NCBI GenBank assembly: GCA_016712275.1
Contig: JADJRI010000029.1
Span: 1 to 54,292, forward strand
DNA length: 54,292 nucleotides
Direction: 5' to 3'
Source of the DNA: Planctomycetota bacterium
Lineage (GTDB): Bacteria; Planctomycetota; Phycisphaerae; UBA1845; UTPLA1
A program made the position numbers and the translations under genes. Below the pieces are notes generated by a model. The model was not told the DNA's origin. It saw only the letters and a program-made list of their open reading frames with translations, and made no database searches. How positions within the stretch are numbered: position 1 is the first letter of the stretch; every line of letters starts with the position of its first letter. This document shows, piece by piece, positions 35,321 through 42,723 of this stretch.

Positions 35321-35459
35321 GGCCAGAAGTGTGGCACCGGCTATTAGAGCGTTTCACGGTTGAATGAGGCCACTCCGCGTTCTCCCTGCCCCGTTGGGGC
35401 TGTGCTAAACAGATCAATACAATCGTGAATTGCTCTAGCCGGTGCCACACTTCTGGGCC
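35321..35459. repeat. MITE-like element with long terminal inverted repeats
   Basis: About 139 bp. The ends carry GGCC, then AGAAGTGTGGCACCGGCTA, and its exact complement TAGCCGGTGCCACACTTCT. Inside, TAGAGCGTTTCACG faces the complement of TAGAGCAATTCACG. The whole can fold into one long hairpin. It has no coding capacity and sits between the DinB and TetR genes. Confidence 0.75.
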
Positions 35460-35492
35460 GCACGGGCGACAATATATACGGGCGGGCGCAAC

Positions 35493-36098
35493 TTAGGCGC
35501 CCGCCTTTGTGACCTGACTGCGAATCAACTCCCGAATTTGCGAAAGTGTCCGCCTGATGACGGTTGCATCGCGGGATGCCTTGTACACAAGCAACGCACC
35601 CTGCATCGTCGCCAGCCATAGAGCCGCCAGCGACTCGGAATCGACGCTTCGTTCGTTTGCAGCGGTGGCGGCATCGATCAGCGATTTGAATCGCGTTTGG
35701 CCCGAGACGAAGCACGCATTCGCGGCTTCGCGAAGCCTGGGGTGCGTCTCTGAGATTTCCTGAACGGTCGTTCCCGCAAGGCACGACTTGATCATGTCCG
35801 GGCTTTCGAAGACGCCGATGTAGAAATCCATTGCTCCGAGCAATCGATCGAGCGGGTCGGCGGCGGAAGCGAATGATGCGGACGATTCCATTTTGTGGAT
35901 CATCTGGCACCAGTGGGCGAGACAGGCTTCTGCAAGCGATTCCTTGCTGTCGAAGTGGTGAAAGAACGCCCCTTTGCTGACACCTGCGGCCGAACATACG
36001 TCGTCGACGGTCGCTGCCAGGAAGCCGACTTTTCGAAAGAGACCTGTGGCCGCTTCGATGAGCTTGGCTCGCGTGGATTCGGCTTTCTCTGTAGCCAT
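35493..36098 (-). CDS. TetR-family transcriptional repressor
   Basis: 201 residues from the ATG at 36098 (MATEKAESTR). The TetR helix-turn-helix spans about 28-52 (VDDVCSAAGVSKGAFFHHF). The rest is a helical ligand domain resembling the AefR/NemR-like group (LAGTTVQEISETHP carries a Cys two residues earlier). No Shine-Dalgarno precedes the ATG, because the promoter's -10 ends only 7 nt upstream, so the mRNA is probably leaderless. An 18-bp palindrome inside the promoter spacer is a clear candidate for autoregulation. Upstream on the same strand is a SnoaL-like gene; the effector and targets are unknown. Confidence 0.9.
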   Translation of the reverse strand: MATEKAESTRAKLIEAATGLFRKVGFLAATVDDVCSAAGVSKGAFFHHFDSKESLAEACLAHWCQMIHKMESSASFASAADPLDRLLGAMDFYIGVFESPDMIKSCLAGTTVQEISETHPRLREAANACFVSGQTRFKSLIDAATAANERSVDSESLAALWLATMQGALLVYKASRDATVIRRTLSQIRELIRSQVTKAGA

Positions 36099-36105
36099 TG
36101 GAGGA

Positions 36106-36134
36106 ATAATACCGACCGGTTGGTATGTTGTCAA
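36106..36134 (-). promoter_or_regulatory. tetR promoter, sigma-70 type, leaderless
   Basis: Minus strand: TTGACA (36129-36134), exactly 17 nt, TATTAT (36106-36111). The expected start point falls on or just before the A of the ATG at 36098. Confidence 0.8.
36109..36126. promoter_or_regulatory. TetR-type operator in the promoter spacer
   Basis: ATACCGACCGGTTGGTAT, an 18-bp palindrome with one mismatched pair, lies between the -35 and -10 boxes of tetR. Repressor binding here would block RNA polymerase directly. Confidence 0.75.
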
Positions 36135-36274
36135 GGGTGCGGTTAGTGTAATCGTAATTTTAAGATTAGGGGGGGGCGGTTCTTTGAAGTAACGGGGTTG
36201 GGCTGATTTTCGAATTGGTGAAGCGACCTGTTTTCGCACTATCGGGCTAAAAGGGGTTGCGAAATGACGAATAA

Positions 36275-36709
36275 TTATGGCAAGGGCAGCCAGTTCTTCT
36301 GATTTGCTCCGGCCCAATCGAGGGCCTGCTGTGCGTCGAAAAAGGTTCGGAATTGAACGATTTTACCGTCACGGAAGGTGAAGGCGTCGGCGGTTTGCCC
36401 TTCGCGCCAAGTGGTTTCGGTTTTCAGTCTTGCGCGAACTTGAATGAGCATAATGATCTTATTGCCAGAGACCATATACATTTGCGGCTCGCAACAGCCT
36501 TCGGCCCAGGATCCGCGACCTTTGGTAACGTGAGCGGTCACTGCCTCGATTCCGTTATAGGTGCCGGCCTGGGGAAAATCGGATGGTTCGATACGTTCGA
36601 CATTTGAGTCAAAATCTTTGACAAAACCGGTGATATCGTTGCGGTTTAGGGCGGCGTAGGCGACGACCAGCGCTTTGGCGTGGGCTTCCGTTGGTGCATC
36701 GTTGTTCAT
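36275..36709 (-). CDS. SnoaL-like / NTF2-fold protein
   Basis: 144 residues. The sequence has the cone-shaped NTF2 pattern: an N-terminal helix pair (AKALVVAYAALNRNDITGFVKDF, of which YAALNRNDITGF is typical), then strands EAVTAHVTKG, MVSGNKIIMLIQVRA and the ending AFTFRDGKIVQFRTFFD. Such proteins are cyclases, isomerases or simple ligand binders. No catalytic pair can be assigned. It lies upstream of tetR on the same strand but separated by the tetR promoter, so it could be regulated by it or simply be a neighbour. Confidence 0.78.
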   Translation of the reverse strand: MNNDAPTEAHAKALVVAYAALNRNDITGFVKDFDSNVERIEPSDFPQAGTYNGIEAVTAHVTKGRGSWAEGCCEPQMYMVSGNKIIMLIQVRARLKTETTWREGQTADAFTFRDGKIVQFRTFFDAQQALDWAGANQKNWLPLP

Positions 36710-37142
36710 TGCATTGCTCCAGCCGGCTGTTGTAACCTTACGAAAGGCCAGATTGAAAAGAAGGAGTTGGGCCCCGTTGATCAGGTGTCAGTCGTTGTTA
36801 TGCTTCGCTAGGACATGGGATTAGCATTGACGACAAAGGCCTTCGAACGGGCGAGACGCCCATGCTCCCCCTTATTTCCTTCCTTGGCCAATTGCGTTGA
36901 CACTCCTCTCTATTAGGTTATATTGTGCGGCTCGCTCATCTGAGTGGCAGGCTGTAGTAGCCAACGGGCAATGGCAGTCAAAGGGCGTCCAGCAACGCGG
37001 CCGGACGTACTGGCCTTGATGAGCACCCATCGCAGCCGCGTCTTATCCGAGTGTTTCGAATGGTGCAGCGGCAAAGTGCCTGTGCATCTCGGCTCACTTT
37101 GCCGTCGCTGCAAGTTAGAAAATTTGAACGGACGCAGGCCAT
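36710..37142. other. Intergenic before tRNA-Gln
   Basis: No protein gene. It holds a small palindrome GGGCGAGACGCCC (36849-36861), a sigma-70-like promoter at 36897-36924, and a hairpin of about 53 nt at 37059-37111 (GGCAAAGTG pairing with CACTTTGCC). Confidence 0.5.
36897..36924 (+). promoter_or_regulatory. Possible promoter for tRNA-Gln
   Basis: TTGACA (36897-36902), a 16-nt spacer, TATATT (36919-36924). It points at the tRNA about 210 bp downstream. Confidence 0.5.
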
Positions 37143-37213
37143 TACCCGGTAGTGTAATGGTAGCACAGCAGGTTTTGGTCCTGCTTGTCGAGGTTCGAGT
37201 CCTCGCCGGGTAG
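37143..37213 (+). tRNA. tRNA-Gln (anticodon TTG)
   Basis: 71 nt including the discriminator, CCA not encoded. Acceptor TACCCGG/CCGGGTA, D-arm GTGT/GCAC, anticodon stem GCAGG/CCTGC with loop TTTTGGT (anticodon TTG, reads CAA), T-arm CGAGG/CCTCG with loop TTCGAGT. All stems pair. Confidence 0.95.
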
Positions 37214-37305
37214 TTAGTTTTTCGGTGCCGCCGAATGCGGCATCGTTGCGCGGGAGTTTTTTGCGGGCGACGATGCGACTTATATGAGGGTCTCGTTCGC
37301 GGATT

Positions 37306-37324
37306 CACCGGCGGGACGCCGGTG
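37306..37324. repeat. Dispersed palindrome upstream of glmU
   Basis: CACCGGCGGGACGCCGGTG. Same stem as the hairpin in rnpB at 22150-22168, differing only in the loop. Confidence 0.75.
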
Positions 37325-37366
37325 CCACAAGGAAGCCGATACGCGGTGCTTGAAAACGAAACGTAC

Positions 37367-38461
37367 ATGAGCCAAACACAGAACATTTCGACATCATCGC
37401 GACAGGCCGCAGCCGTCATTCTTGCGGCCGGCAAGAGCACGCGCATGAAGACGGAGCTGCCCAAGGTCATGCACGAGATCTGCGGCCAGCCGATGCTGTC
37501 GTATGTTTTCGCCGCGTGTCGCGAAGCGGGAATCAATCAGTTCCACGTTGTCGTCGGTTTTGCCAAAGACGCCATCATTCGCCATTACGAAAACGAGCCG
37601 GGCGTTCGCTTTGTTGAGCAAAAGGAACAAAAGGGCACAGGCCATGCCGTTTCGATGTGCGAAGGCGCACTGAGAGATTTCGGCGGCGACGTGATTGTGA
37701 TTGCCGGCGATATGCCGATGATCCGTGCGGAAACGCTTAAGTCGCTGTTGCAAAGTCATCGAGCCGCAGCAGCCGGCGCTTCCATCGCGACGACGGTATT
37801 GGCCGATCCGACAAGCTATGGCCGAATCGTTCGCAATTCGAGCGGCGACTTCGAGCGCATTGTCGAGCATCGCGATTGCACGCCGGAGCAGTTGAAGATC
37901 AACGAGGTCAATCCGAGCTATTACTGCTTCGATTGCAAGGCGCTATTGGCCGCGCTGCCGAAGGTTCAGCCGAACAACGCCAAAGGTGAATACTACATCA
38001 CCGACGTGCTCGAAATCATCAAGCACGACGGCCTCAAAGTCCGTGCGACAACAAACGTTCCCGCAGTCGATGCGGTGGGCATCAATTCGCGCGTCGATCT
38101 GGCGGATGTTACCAAGCTCATGCAGCGCCGCATTCAGAACGGCTGGATGGAACAGGGCATCACCATCGTCGATCCTGATTCGACATGGATCGACAGCCGC
38201 GCGCAGATCGGCATCGACAGCGAAATCAAGCCATTCAGCTATATCGAGGGGCGATCGCGCATCGGGGCCCGCTGTGTCGTCGGCCCTTATGCCTATGTGG
38301 GCGATGGAGCGGTCATCGAGGAGGATTCGATCGTCGGTCCCGGTGTGCTGAGTGCCATCGATACGGCATCCGGCGGCCGAAAGCAGACCAGTACCATCAG
38401 CAGGCGGCCGCAGGGCCTGCATCGGCAGCCTCCCGTAGCCAGCGAGCGAGCGAGTACCTGA
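37367..38461 (+). CDS. glmU: UDP-N-acetylglucosamine pyrophosphorylase (GlmU-like, short C-terminal domain)
   Basis: 364 residues from the ATG at 37367. The nucleotidyltransferase domain is complete: LAAGKSTRMKTELPK (about 19-33), GTGHAVSMCEGAL, VIAGDMPMI and EVNPSYYCFD. The C-terminal left-handed beta-helix is short (about 60-70 residues, IDSRAQIGIDSEIKPFSYIEG) and stops where acetyltransferase catalytic residues would follow. So the enzyme probably only makes UDP-GlcNAc from GlcNAc-1-P, with the acetyl transfer done elsewhere. The Arg/Gln-rich tail after GPGVLSAID looks non-structural; a frameshift there cannot be excluded. prs starts 3 bp downstream. Confidence 0.88.
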   Translation: MSQTQNISTSSRQAAAVILAAGKSTRMKTELPKVMHEICGQPMLSYVFAACREAGINQFHVVVGFAKDAIIRHYENEPGVRFVEQKEQKGTGHAVSMCEGALRDFGGDVIVIAGDMPMIRAETLKSLLQSHRAAAAGASIATTVLADPTSYGRIVRNSSGDFERIVEHRDCTPEQLKINEVNPSYYCFDCKALLAALPKVQPNNAKGEYYITDVLEIIKHDGLKVRATTNVPAVDAVGINSRVDLADVTKLMQRRIQNGWMEQGITIVDPDSTWIDSRAQIGIDSEIKPFSYIEGRSRIGARCVVGPYAYVGDGAVIEEDSIVGPGVLSAIDTASGGRKQTSTISRRPQGLHRQPPVASERAST

Positions 38462-38464
38462 GCC

Positions 38465-39424
38465 ATGTCGAACGCGACGGAACAACTGAGAATTTTCAGC
38501 GGGCGCTCCAACCCGGCGCTGACGGATGAGATCTGCAGTTATCTGGAAACGCATCCCGGCCGGGCGCATCTTGAAACATTTCCCGACGGCGAACTCTTCG
38601 TGAAGCTGCACGAAGACGTGCGCGGCCGCGACGTGTTCGTCGTGCAAAGCACCTGCCGTCCGGTGAATGACAATCTCATGGAACTGCTTGTGTTCATGGA
38701 TTGTCTGCGCCGCTCGTCGGCCAAGCGCATTACGGCCGTGCTGCCCTATTTCGGCTATGCCCGGCAGGACCGAAAGGACGAAGGGCGCGTGCCCATTACG
38801 GCCAAGCTGGTGAGCAATCTCATCACGCAGGCCGGCGCGGACCGCGTGCTGACGATGGATTTGCATGCCGCGCAGATTCAGGGCTTTTTCGACATTCCGG
38901 TGGATCATCTCGAAGCGGCCCCGGTGCTGATGAAGCACTTCAAGGCGCTCGATCCGAAATCGACGGTGCTGGTCAGCCCCGATGTCGGCAATGTGAAGCG
39001 CGCCCGCGGCTATGCCGAGCGCATGGGCTGCGACCTTGCGATTATCGACAAGCGCCGCACGAGCGGCAGCACCGCCGTGGTCAACAACATCATCGGCAAC
39101 GTCGAAGGCAAGGACGTGCTGATGATCGACGACATGATCGCGACAGCGGGAACGCTTTGCGAGGCGGCGAGAATCGTCAAAGAGCACGGAGCGCGAAGCG
39201 TGCGCGGCGCGGCCACTCATGCCGTGTTTGCGGGCCCTGCGTTTGAGCGGCTTGAGAAAGCTCCGTTCACGACCATCAGCGTCGCCAACACGATACCCAT
39301 TACAAACGAAGCGCGGCAGCGCCTGGCCAGCCTCACGGTTCTCAGTGTCGCCGAGATTCTCGGCGAGGCCATCGCCCGCATCCACAAACATCAATCGGTC
39401 AGCAGTCTGTTTATGAAGTCATGA
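38465..39424 (+). CDS. prs: Ribose-phosphate pyrophosphokinase (PRPP synthase)
   Basis: 319 residues, full length. Markers: an IFSGRSNPALTDEIC start, FPDGE, YARQDRKDEGR (ATP), DLHAAQIQGFFDIPVD (metal/catalytic loop), VSPDVGNVKRARGYAE, and the PRPP-binding loop MIDDMIATAGTLCEAA. It converts ribose-5-phosphate and ATP to PRPP for nucleotide, His and Trp synthesis. glmU and prs adjoin in many bacteria. The ATG is 3 bp after the glmU stop, and rplY follows 16 bp later, so a single operon is likely. Confidence 0.97.
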   Translation: MSNATEQLRIFSGRSNPALTDEICSYLETHPGRAHLETFPDGELFVKLHEDVRGRDVFVVQSTCRPVNDNLMELLVFMDCLRRSSAKRITAVLPYFGYARQDRKDEGRVPITAKLVSNLITQAGADRVLTMDLHAAQIQGFFDIPVDHLEAAPVLMKHFKALDPKSTVLVSPDVGNVKRARGYAERMGCDLAIIDKRRTSGSTAVVNNIIGNVEGKDVLMIDDMIATAGTLCEAARIVKEHGARSVRGAATHAVFAGPAFERLEKAPFTTISVANTIPITNEARQRLASLTVLSVAEILGEAIARIHKHQSVSSLFMKS

Positions 39425-39440
39425 CGAGGTAGAGAGTCTT

Positions 39441-40094
39441 ATGGAAATTCCAACACTTGCAGTTGAATCACGAAAATCCGCCGGCTCCCGCGCGGCCGCA
39501 CGGCTGCGGCTCAAGGGCCAGTTGCCGGCCATTATTTACGGCCACGGCGAAGCGCCCGCTCCGATCACGCTGAATTACCGCGAGGTGGAGCGCACGCTGA
39601 AGCACGGCGCTCATATTGTCAATCTGAGTCTTGGCGGCAACATGCAGCCCTGCCAGTTCAAGGATGCGCAATATGACCACCTTGGCATGAACATCGTCCA
39701 CGTTGATTTGATGCGCATCGACCTGACGCAGCGCGTCACGCTCAATGTGCCGATCGATTTCCGCGGCACGCCGAAGGGCGTGGCCGATGGCGGCGTCTTC
39801 CGGCACGATCTCACGGATCTTGAGATTGAGTGCCTCGTCGCCGCCATTCCCGAGAGCATTCGCGTGGATGTCTCCGGCATGGCACTGAATCAGATTCTGC
39901 ATGTGAAGGAGATCGCCCTTCCCGAAGGCGTCACCCACGTGCTCGACGGCGACAAGATTGTCGCCGCCGTTCGTCTGCCGCAGGCCGTTTCCGAGATACC
40001 GGTCGTTCCGGCCGAAGGCGGTCCGGCCGAGCCGGAAGTCATCGCCAAGGGCAAGGCCGAAGTGGAAGGCGAAGGCGAAGCGGACAAGAAGTAA
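39441..40094 (+). CDS. rplY: 50S ribosomal protein L25 (general stress protein CTC form)
   Basis: 217 residues. The L25 domain (about 1-95) binds 5S rRNA and reads RLKGQLPAIIYGHGEAP with a typical GAHIVNLSLGG. The C-terminal TL5/CTC beta domain (about 96-190) contains DFRGTPKGVADGG and PESIRVDVSGM. An acidic Lys/Glu tail closes it. Length fits the CTC subgroup. It is followed by pth, a conserved neighbour pair in many phyla. Confidence 0.95.
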   Translation: MEIPTLAVESRKSAGSRAAARLRLKGQLPAIIYGHGEAPAPITLNYREVERTLKHGAHIVNLSLGGNMQPCQFKDAQYDHLGMNIVHVDLMRIDLTQRVTLNVPIDFRGTPKGVADGGVFRHDLTDLEIECLVAAIPESIRVDVSGMALNQILHVKEIALPEGVTHVLDGDKIVAAVRLPQAVSEIPVVPAEGGPAEPEVIAKGKAEVEGEGEADKK

Positions 40095-40159
40095 GACGTG
40101 CGGCATGAGCATCGCAGCGCAAGGGCGCTTGCTCGCCGGATCGATCGGATGTGCGGCAG

Positions 40160-40738
40160 ATGAAACTCATCGTCGGCCTGGGCAATCCGGGTGCCGAATA
40201 TGCCGAGACGCGGCATAACGTCGGTTTCAAAGCTGTCCGGCTCCTGGCGGATCGCTGGGGATTGACCGGGTGGCGCAACAAGTTTTCCGGTCTCGTCGAG
40301 AGCGGCGAGGCGCATGGGCAGCGCGTGACGTTGCTCATGCCGATGACGTATATGAACCTCAGCGGCAAAAGCGTCGCCGAAGCCGCGGGGTTCTATCAGA
40401 TTCCGCTGACGGATCTGATCGTCATTTCGGATGATGTTGATCTACCGCTCGGTCGTCTGCGAATGCGGGCCAGCGGGTCGGCGGGCGGCCAGAAGGGCCT
40501 GGCCGATGTGATCAAGCTGCTCGGCACGCAGGACATCACCCGCGTGCGCATCGGCGTCGGTCGACCGACGCGGGGCAGCGTGGCGGATTTTGTGCTCAGC
40601 CCGTTCCACAAGGACGAAGTGGCCACGGCATGCGAGAGCATTGTGAAGGCCGCGAATGCGGTGGAGCTTTGGCTGACCAAGGGAATTAACGCGGCGATGA
40701 ACGAGACGAATCGCAGCGAAAGCGAAGACAAGAATTAG
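40160..40738 (+). CDS. pth: Peptidyl-tRNA hydrolase
   Basis: 192 residues from the ATG at 40160 (a GTG nine bases earlier is possible). Conserved: GLGNPGAEYAETRHNVGF with Asn9 and the catalytic His19, MPMTYMNLSGKSV, ISDDVDLPLGRLRMR (catalytic Asp), and GSAGGQKGLADVI. It releases peptides from peptidyl-tRNA that fell off ribosomes. Length is normal. It lies between rplY and rpsF. Confidence 0.96.
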   Translation: MKLIVGLGNPGAEYAETRHNVGFKAVRLLADRWGLTGWRNKFSGLVESGEAHGQRVTLLMPMTYMNLSGKSVAEAAGFYQIPLTDLIVISDDVDLPLGRLRMRASGSAGGQKGLADVIKLLGTQDITRVRIGVGRPTRGSVADFVLSPFHKDEVATACESIVKAANAVELWLTKGINAAMNETNRSESEDKN

Positions 40739-40794
40739 GCGGTATGAATGGGTCCGGCGGTGAATTCGGACCGGTGTAGTAAGGAGCAATTTGC

Positions 40795-41280
40795 GTGAAA
40801 ACTTATGAAGGCATGTTTCTGATGGATCCGGCGCTGGCGTCGGATTGGACGGCGGTCGAAACTGAAATCCAGCGCTGCCTCGGCCGCGCTGAGGCGAAGG
40901 TTCATGGCATTAAGAATTGGGAAGAGCGCCGACTTGCTTATCCCATCAAGAAGCACAAGCGCGGCCTGTATGCACTGACTTATTTCGAATGCCCGCCCGA
41001 CAAGATCACCGGGCTGGAGCGCGACGTGCAGCTCAGCGAAAAGTGCATCCGCGCCATGTTCCTGAACCGGGACACCATGTCCGCGGAGGACATTGCCAAG
41101 TCGCTTGCGGCCGAACCGCCCAAGCTGGTCAGTCGCTATGACGAGCGCGGCGGCGGGGGCGGCGGCGGCGCGGGTCGATTTGATCGCGGCGATCGCGGTG
41201 GCCGCGGCGATTCGCGCGGCGGCGATTCGGGCATGGATGACATCGAAGTGCCGTCGATCGATTCGATCGACGATGAATAG
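40795..41280 (+). CDS. rpsF: 30S ribosomal protein S6
   Basis: 161 residues. A GTG start at 40795 is preceded by AAGGAG. The S6 fold spans about 1-100 (YEGMFLMDPALASDW, GIKNWEERRLAYPIKKHKRG, YALTYFECP). Beyond it is a tail of about 50 residues with a Gly run, Arg-Gly-Asp patches and an acidic end (PSIDSIDDE). The tail is not part of the ribosomal fold and is likely disordered. rpsF-ssb-rpsR-rplI is a classic cluster. Confidence 0.96.
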   Translation: MKTYEGMFLMDPALASDWTAVETEIQRCLGRAEAKVHGIKNWEERRLAYPIKKHKRGLYALTYFECPPDKITGLERDVQLSEKCIRAMFLNRDTMSAEDIAKSLAAEPPKLVSRYDERGGGGGGGAGRFDRGDRGGRGDSRGGDSGMDDIEVPSIDSIDDE

Positions 41281-41325
41281 CAGAGATCGAAGCGCATCAC
41301 CCGCACGGAGCGGAAGGAGTTTGCG

Positions 41326-41829
41326 ATGGCGAATTTTAATAAAGTCATACTCGCAGGAAACCTGACGCGCGATCCGCAGATGTCGATGCTGCCGAGCAAT
41401 ACACCCGTTTGTGAATTCGGCCTTGCGACCAATCGCAAATGGCGCGCTCAAAACGGTGAAATGCGGGAAGAGGTTTGCTTCGTCGACATCCGAGCTTTCG
41501 GAAAGACGGCTGAAACCATCAGCCAGTACATGGCGAAGGGCCGTTCGATTCTCGTTGAAGGACGATTGAAATTCGATCAATGGGAAGCCAAGGACGGTGG
41601 CGGAAAGCGCAGCAAGCTGTACGTCGTAGTCGATAGCTTTCAATTCCTTGGAAGCCCCGGTGGCAGTAATCAGGGCGGAAGCAACCAGAGCGGCGGCGGT
41701 CAAAATCGTTCATGGGGCAAGCCTCAGGCGGCGCCCGCCCATGCGAACACTGCCCCATCGGACAATTATGATGAAATGCCTCCTGTCGATTCGGGGGGCG
41801 GACAAGAGGGAGACAACATCCCTTTCTAA
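41326..41829 (+). CDS. ssb: Single-stranded DNA-binding protein
   Basis: 167 residues. An OB-fold (about 1-110) begins FNKVILAGNLTRDPQM and contains CEFGLATNRKW, EVCFVDIRAFGKTAE and LVEGRLKFDQWE. A Gly/Asn/Gln-rich linker leads to the acidic partner-binding tip, here GQEGDNIPF; the classic DDDIPF is varied but the IPF end is kept. GGAAGGAG stands before the ATG. It protects ssDNA at forks and recruits repair proteins. It lies between rpsF and rpsR. Confidence 0.96.
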   Translation: MANFNKVILAGNLTRDPQMSMLPSNTPVCEFGLATNRKWRAQNGEMREEVCFVDIRAFGKTAETISQYMAKGRSILVEGRLKFDQWEAKDGGGKRSKLYVVVDSFQFLGSPGGSNQGGSNQSGGGQNRSWGKPQAAPAHANTAPSDNYDEMPPVDSGGGQEGDNIPF

Positions 41830-41882
41830 ATATTTCGCACTAACGTGAGGACGCACAAGACATAGTTTTGGAAGAACGAACC

Positions 41883-42155
41883 ATGAAAACGATGAGCAAG
41901 TTTGGAAAATCGAAAGGCCCCGGCGACAAGAAGAACAAGCGCGTGAAAGTGCGCGAGGCGCTGAAGTGCCGCTTCTGCCGCGAAAAGGCCGAGTCGATCG
42001 ACTACAAGGACATCAACCTCCTTCAGAAAATGGTCTCCTCGCAGGGCAAACATTTCGCCCGCAAGCGGACCGGAAATTGCGCGAAACACCAGCGCATGAG
42101 CCGAACGGCGCTGAAGCACGCCCGATTCATCGGCCTCATGCCCTTCTGCGGATAA
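41883..42155 (+). CDS. rpsR: 30S ribosomal protein S18
   Basis: 90 residues from the ATG at 41883 (GGAAGAA upstream). The S18 core is clear: YKDINLLQKMVSSQGK, RKRTGNCAKHQR and LKHARFIGLMPF. It keeps a four-ligand zinc-type motif (CRFC near residue 29, NCAKH and a C-terminal Cys), the C+ form. The basic N-terminal arm is Lys/Gly-rich. S18 pairs with S6 on the platform of the 30S subunit. Confidence 0.96.
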   Translation: MKTMSKFGKSKGPGDKKNKRVKVREALKCRFCREKAESIDYKDINLLQKMVSSQGKHFARKRTGNCAKHQRMSRTALKHARFIGLMPFCG

Positions 42156-42174
42156 GATTGGAGACCACGACATC

Positions 42175-42723
42175 ATGAAGCTGCTATTACGAAAAGACAT
42201 TGACAACCTCGGGCTCTGCGGCGACGTCGTCGAGGTTTCCTCGGGTTATGCCCGCAATTACCTCATCCCGCATCATCTGGCCCTCGAACCGACCAAGGCC
42301 AACCTCAAGGCGATCGAAGAGGACAAGAAGATCGCCGCGGCCGAACGCGAAAAGCGCCGTCAGGTTCTTCTCGCCACGCAGGCGCGGCTTGTCGGTGCGG
42401 AAGTCACCATCAGCGCGGCCTGCACGCCGGACGGGCACTTGTATGGCTCGGTGGGTCCGCGCGAGATTTCACGCGCGCTGATCGACGAGGGTCATTCGGT
42501 GCATGCGGATCAGATCAAGCTGACGCACAACTTCAAGGAAATCGGCACCTACCAGGCGCCCATCGTCCTGGCCGACGAGATCACGGCCGAGGTCAAGGTT
42601 TGGATCGTTGCGGAGAAGTCTGTTGTTCCGCTGGAAGCGGAATCGAGTGGAACGGAGGTCACCGATGGCGCAGCAGGGGACGCAGGGAACGGCCAGACCG
42701 CAGAAGCCGGAACAGGCGCGTAA
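42175..42723 (+). CDS. rplI: 50S ribosomal protein L9
   Basis: 182 residues. The N-terminal domain reads KDIDNLGLCGDVVEVSSGYA followed by RNYLIP, the family signature. A long connecting helix (about 45-80) and the C-terminal domain (LYGSVGPREISRAL, HNFKEIGTY) follow. The last 30 residues are an extra acidic, Gly/Ala-rich tail. dnaB begins inside this tail-coding region, overlapping by 59 bp. Confidence 0.95.
   Translation: MKLLLRKDIDNLGLCGDVVEVSSGYARNYLIPHHLALEPTKANLKAIEEDKKIAAAEREKRRQVLLATQARLVGAEVTISAACTPDGHLYGSVGPREISRALIDEGHSVHADQIKLTHNFKEIGTYQAPIVLADEITAEVKVWIVAEKSVVPLEAESSGTEVTDGAAGDAGNGQTAEAGTGA

Noticed and set aside
37943..39394. Long minus-strand frame opposite glmU and prs
   Set aside because: Shadow of two clear genes in a GC-rich region; no family resemblance.
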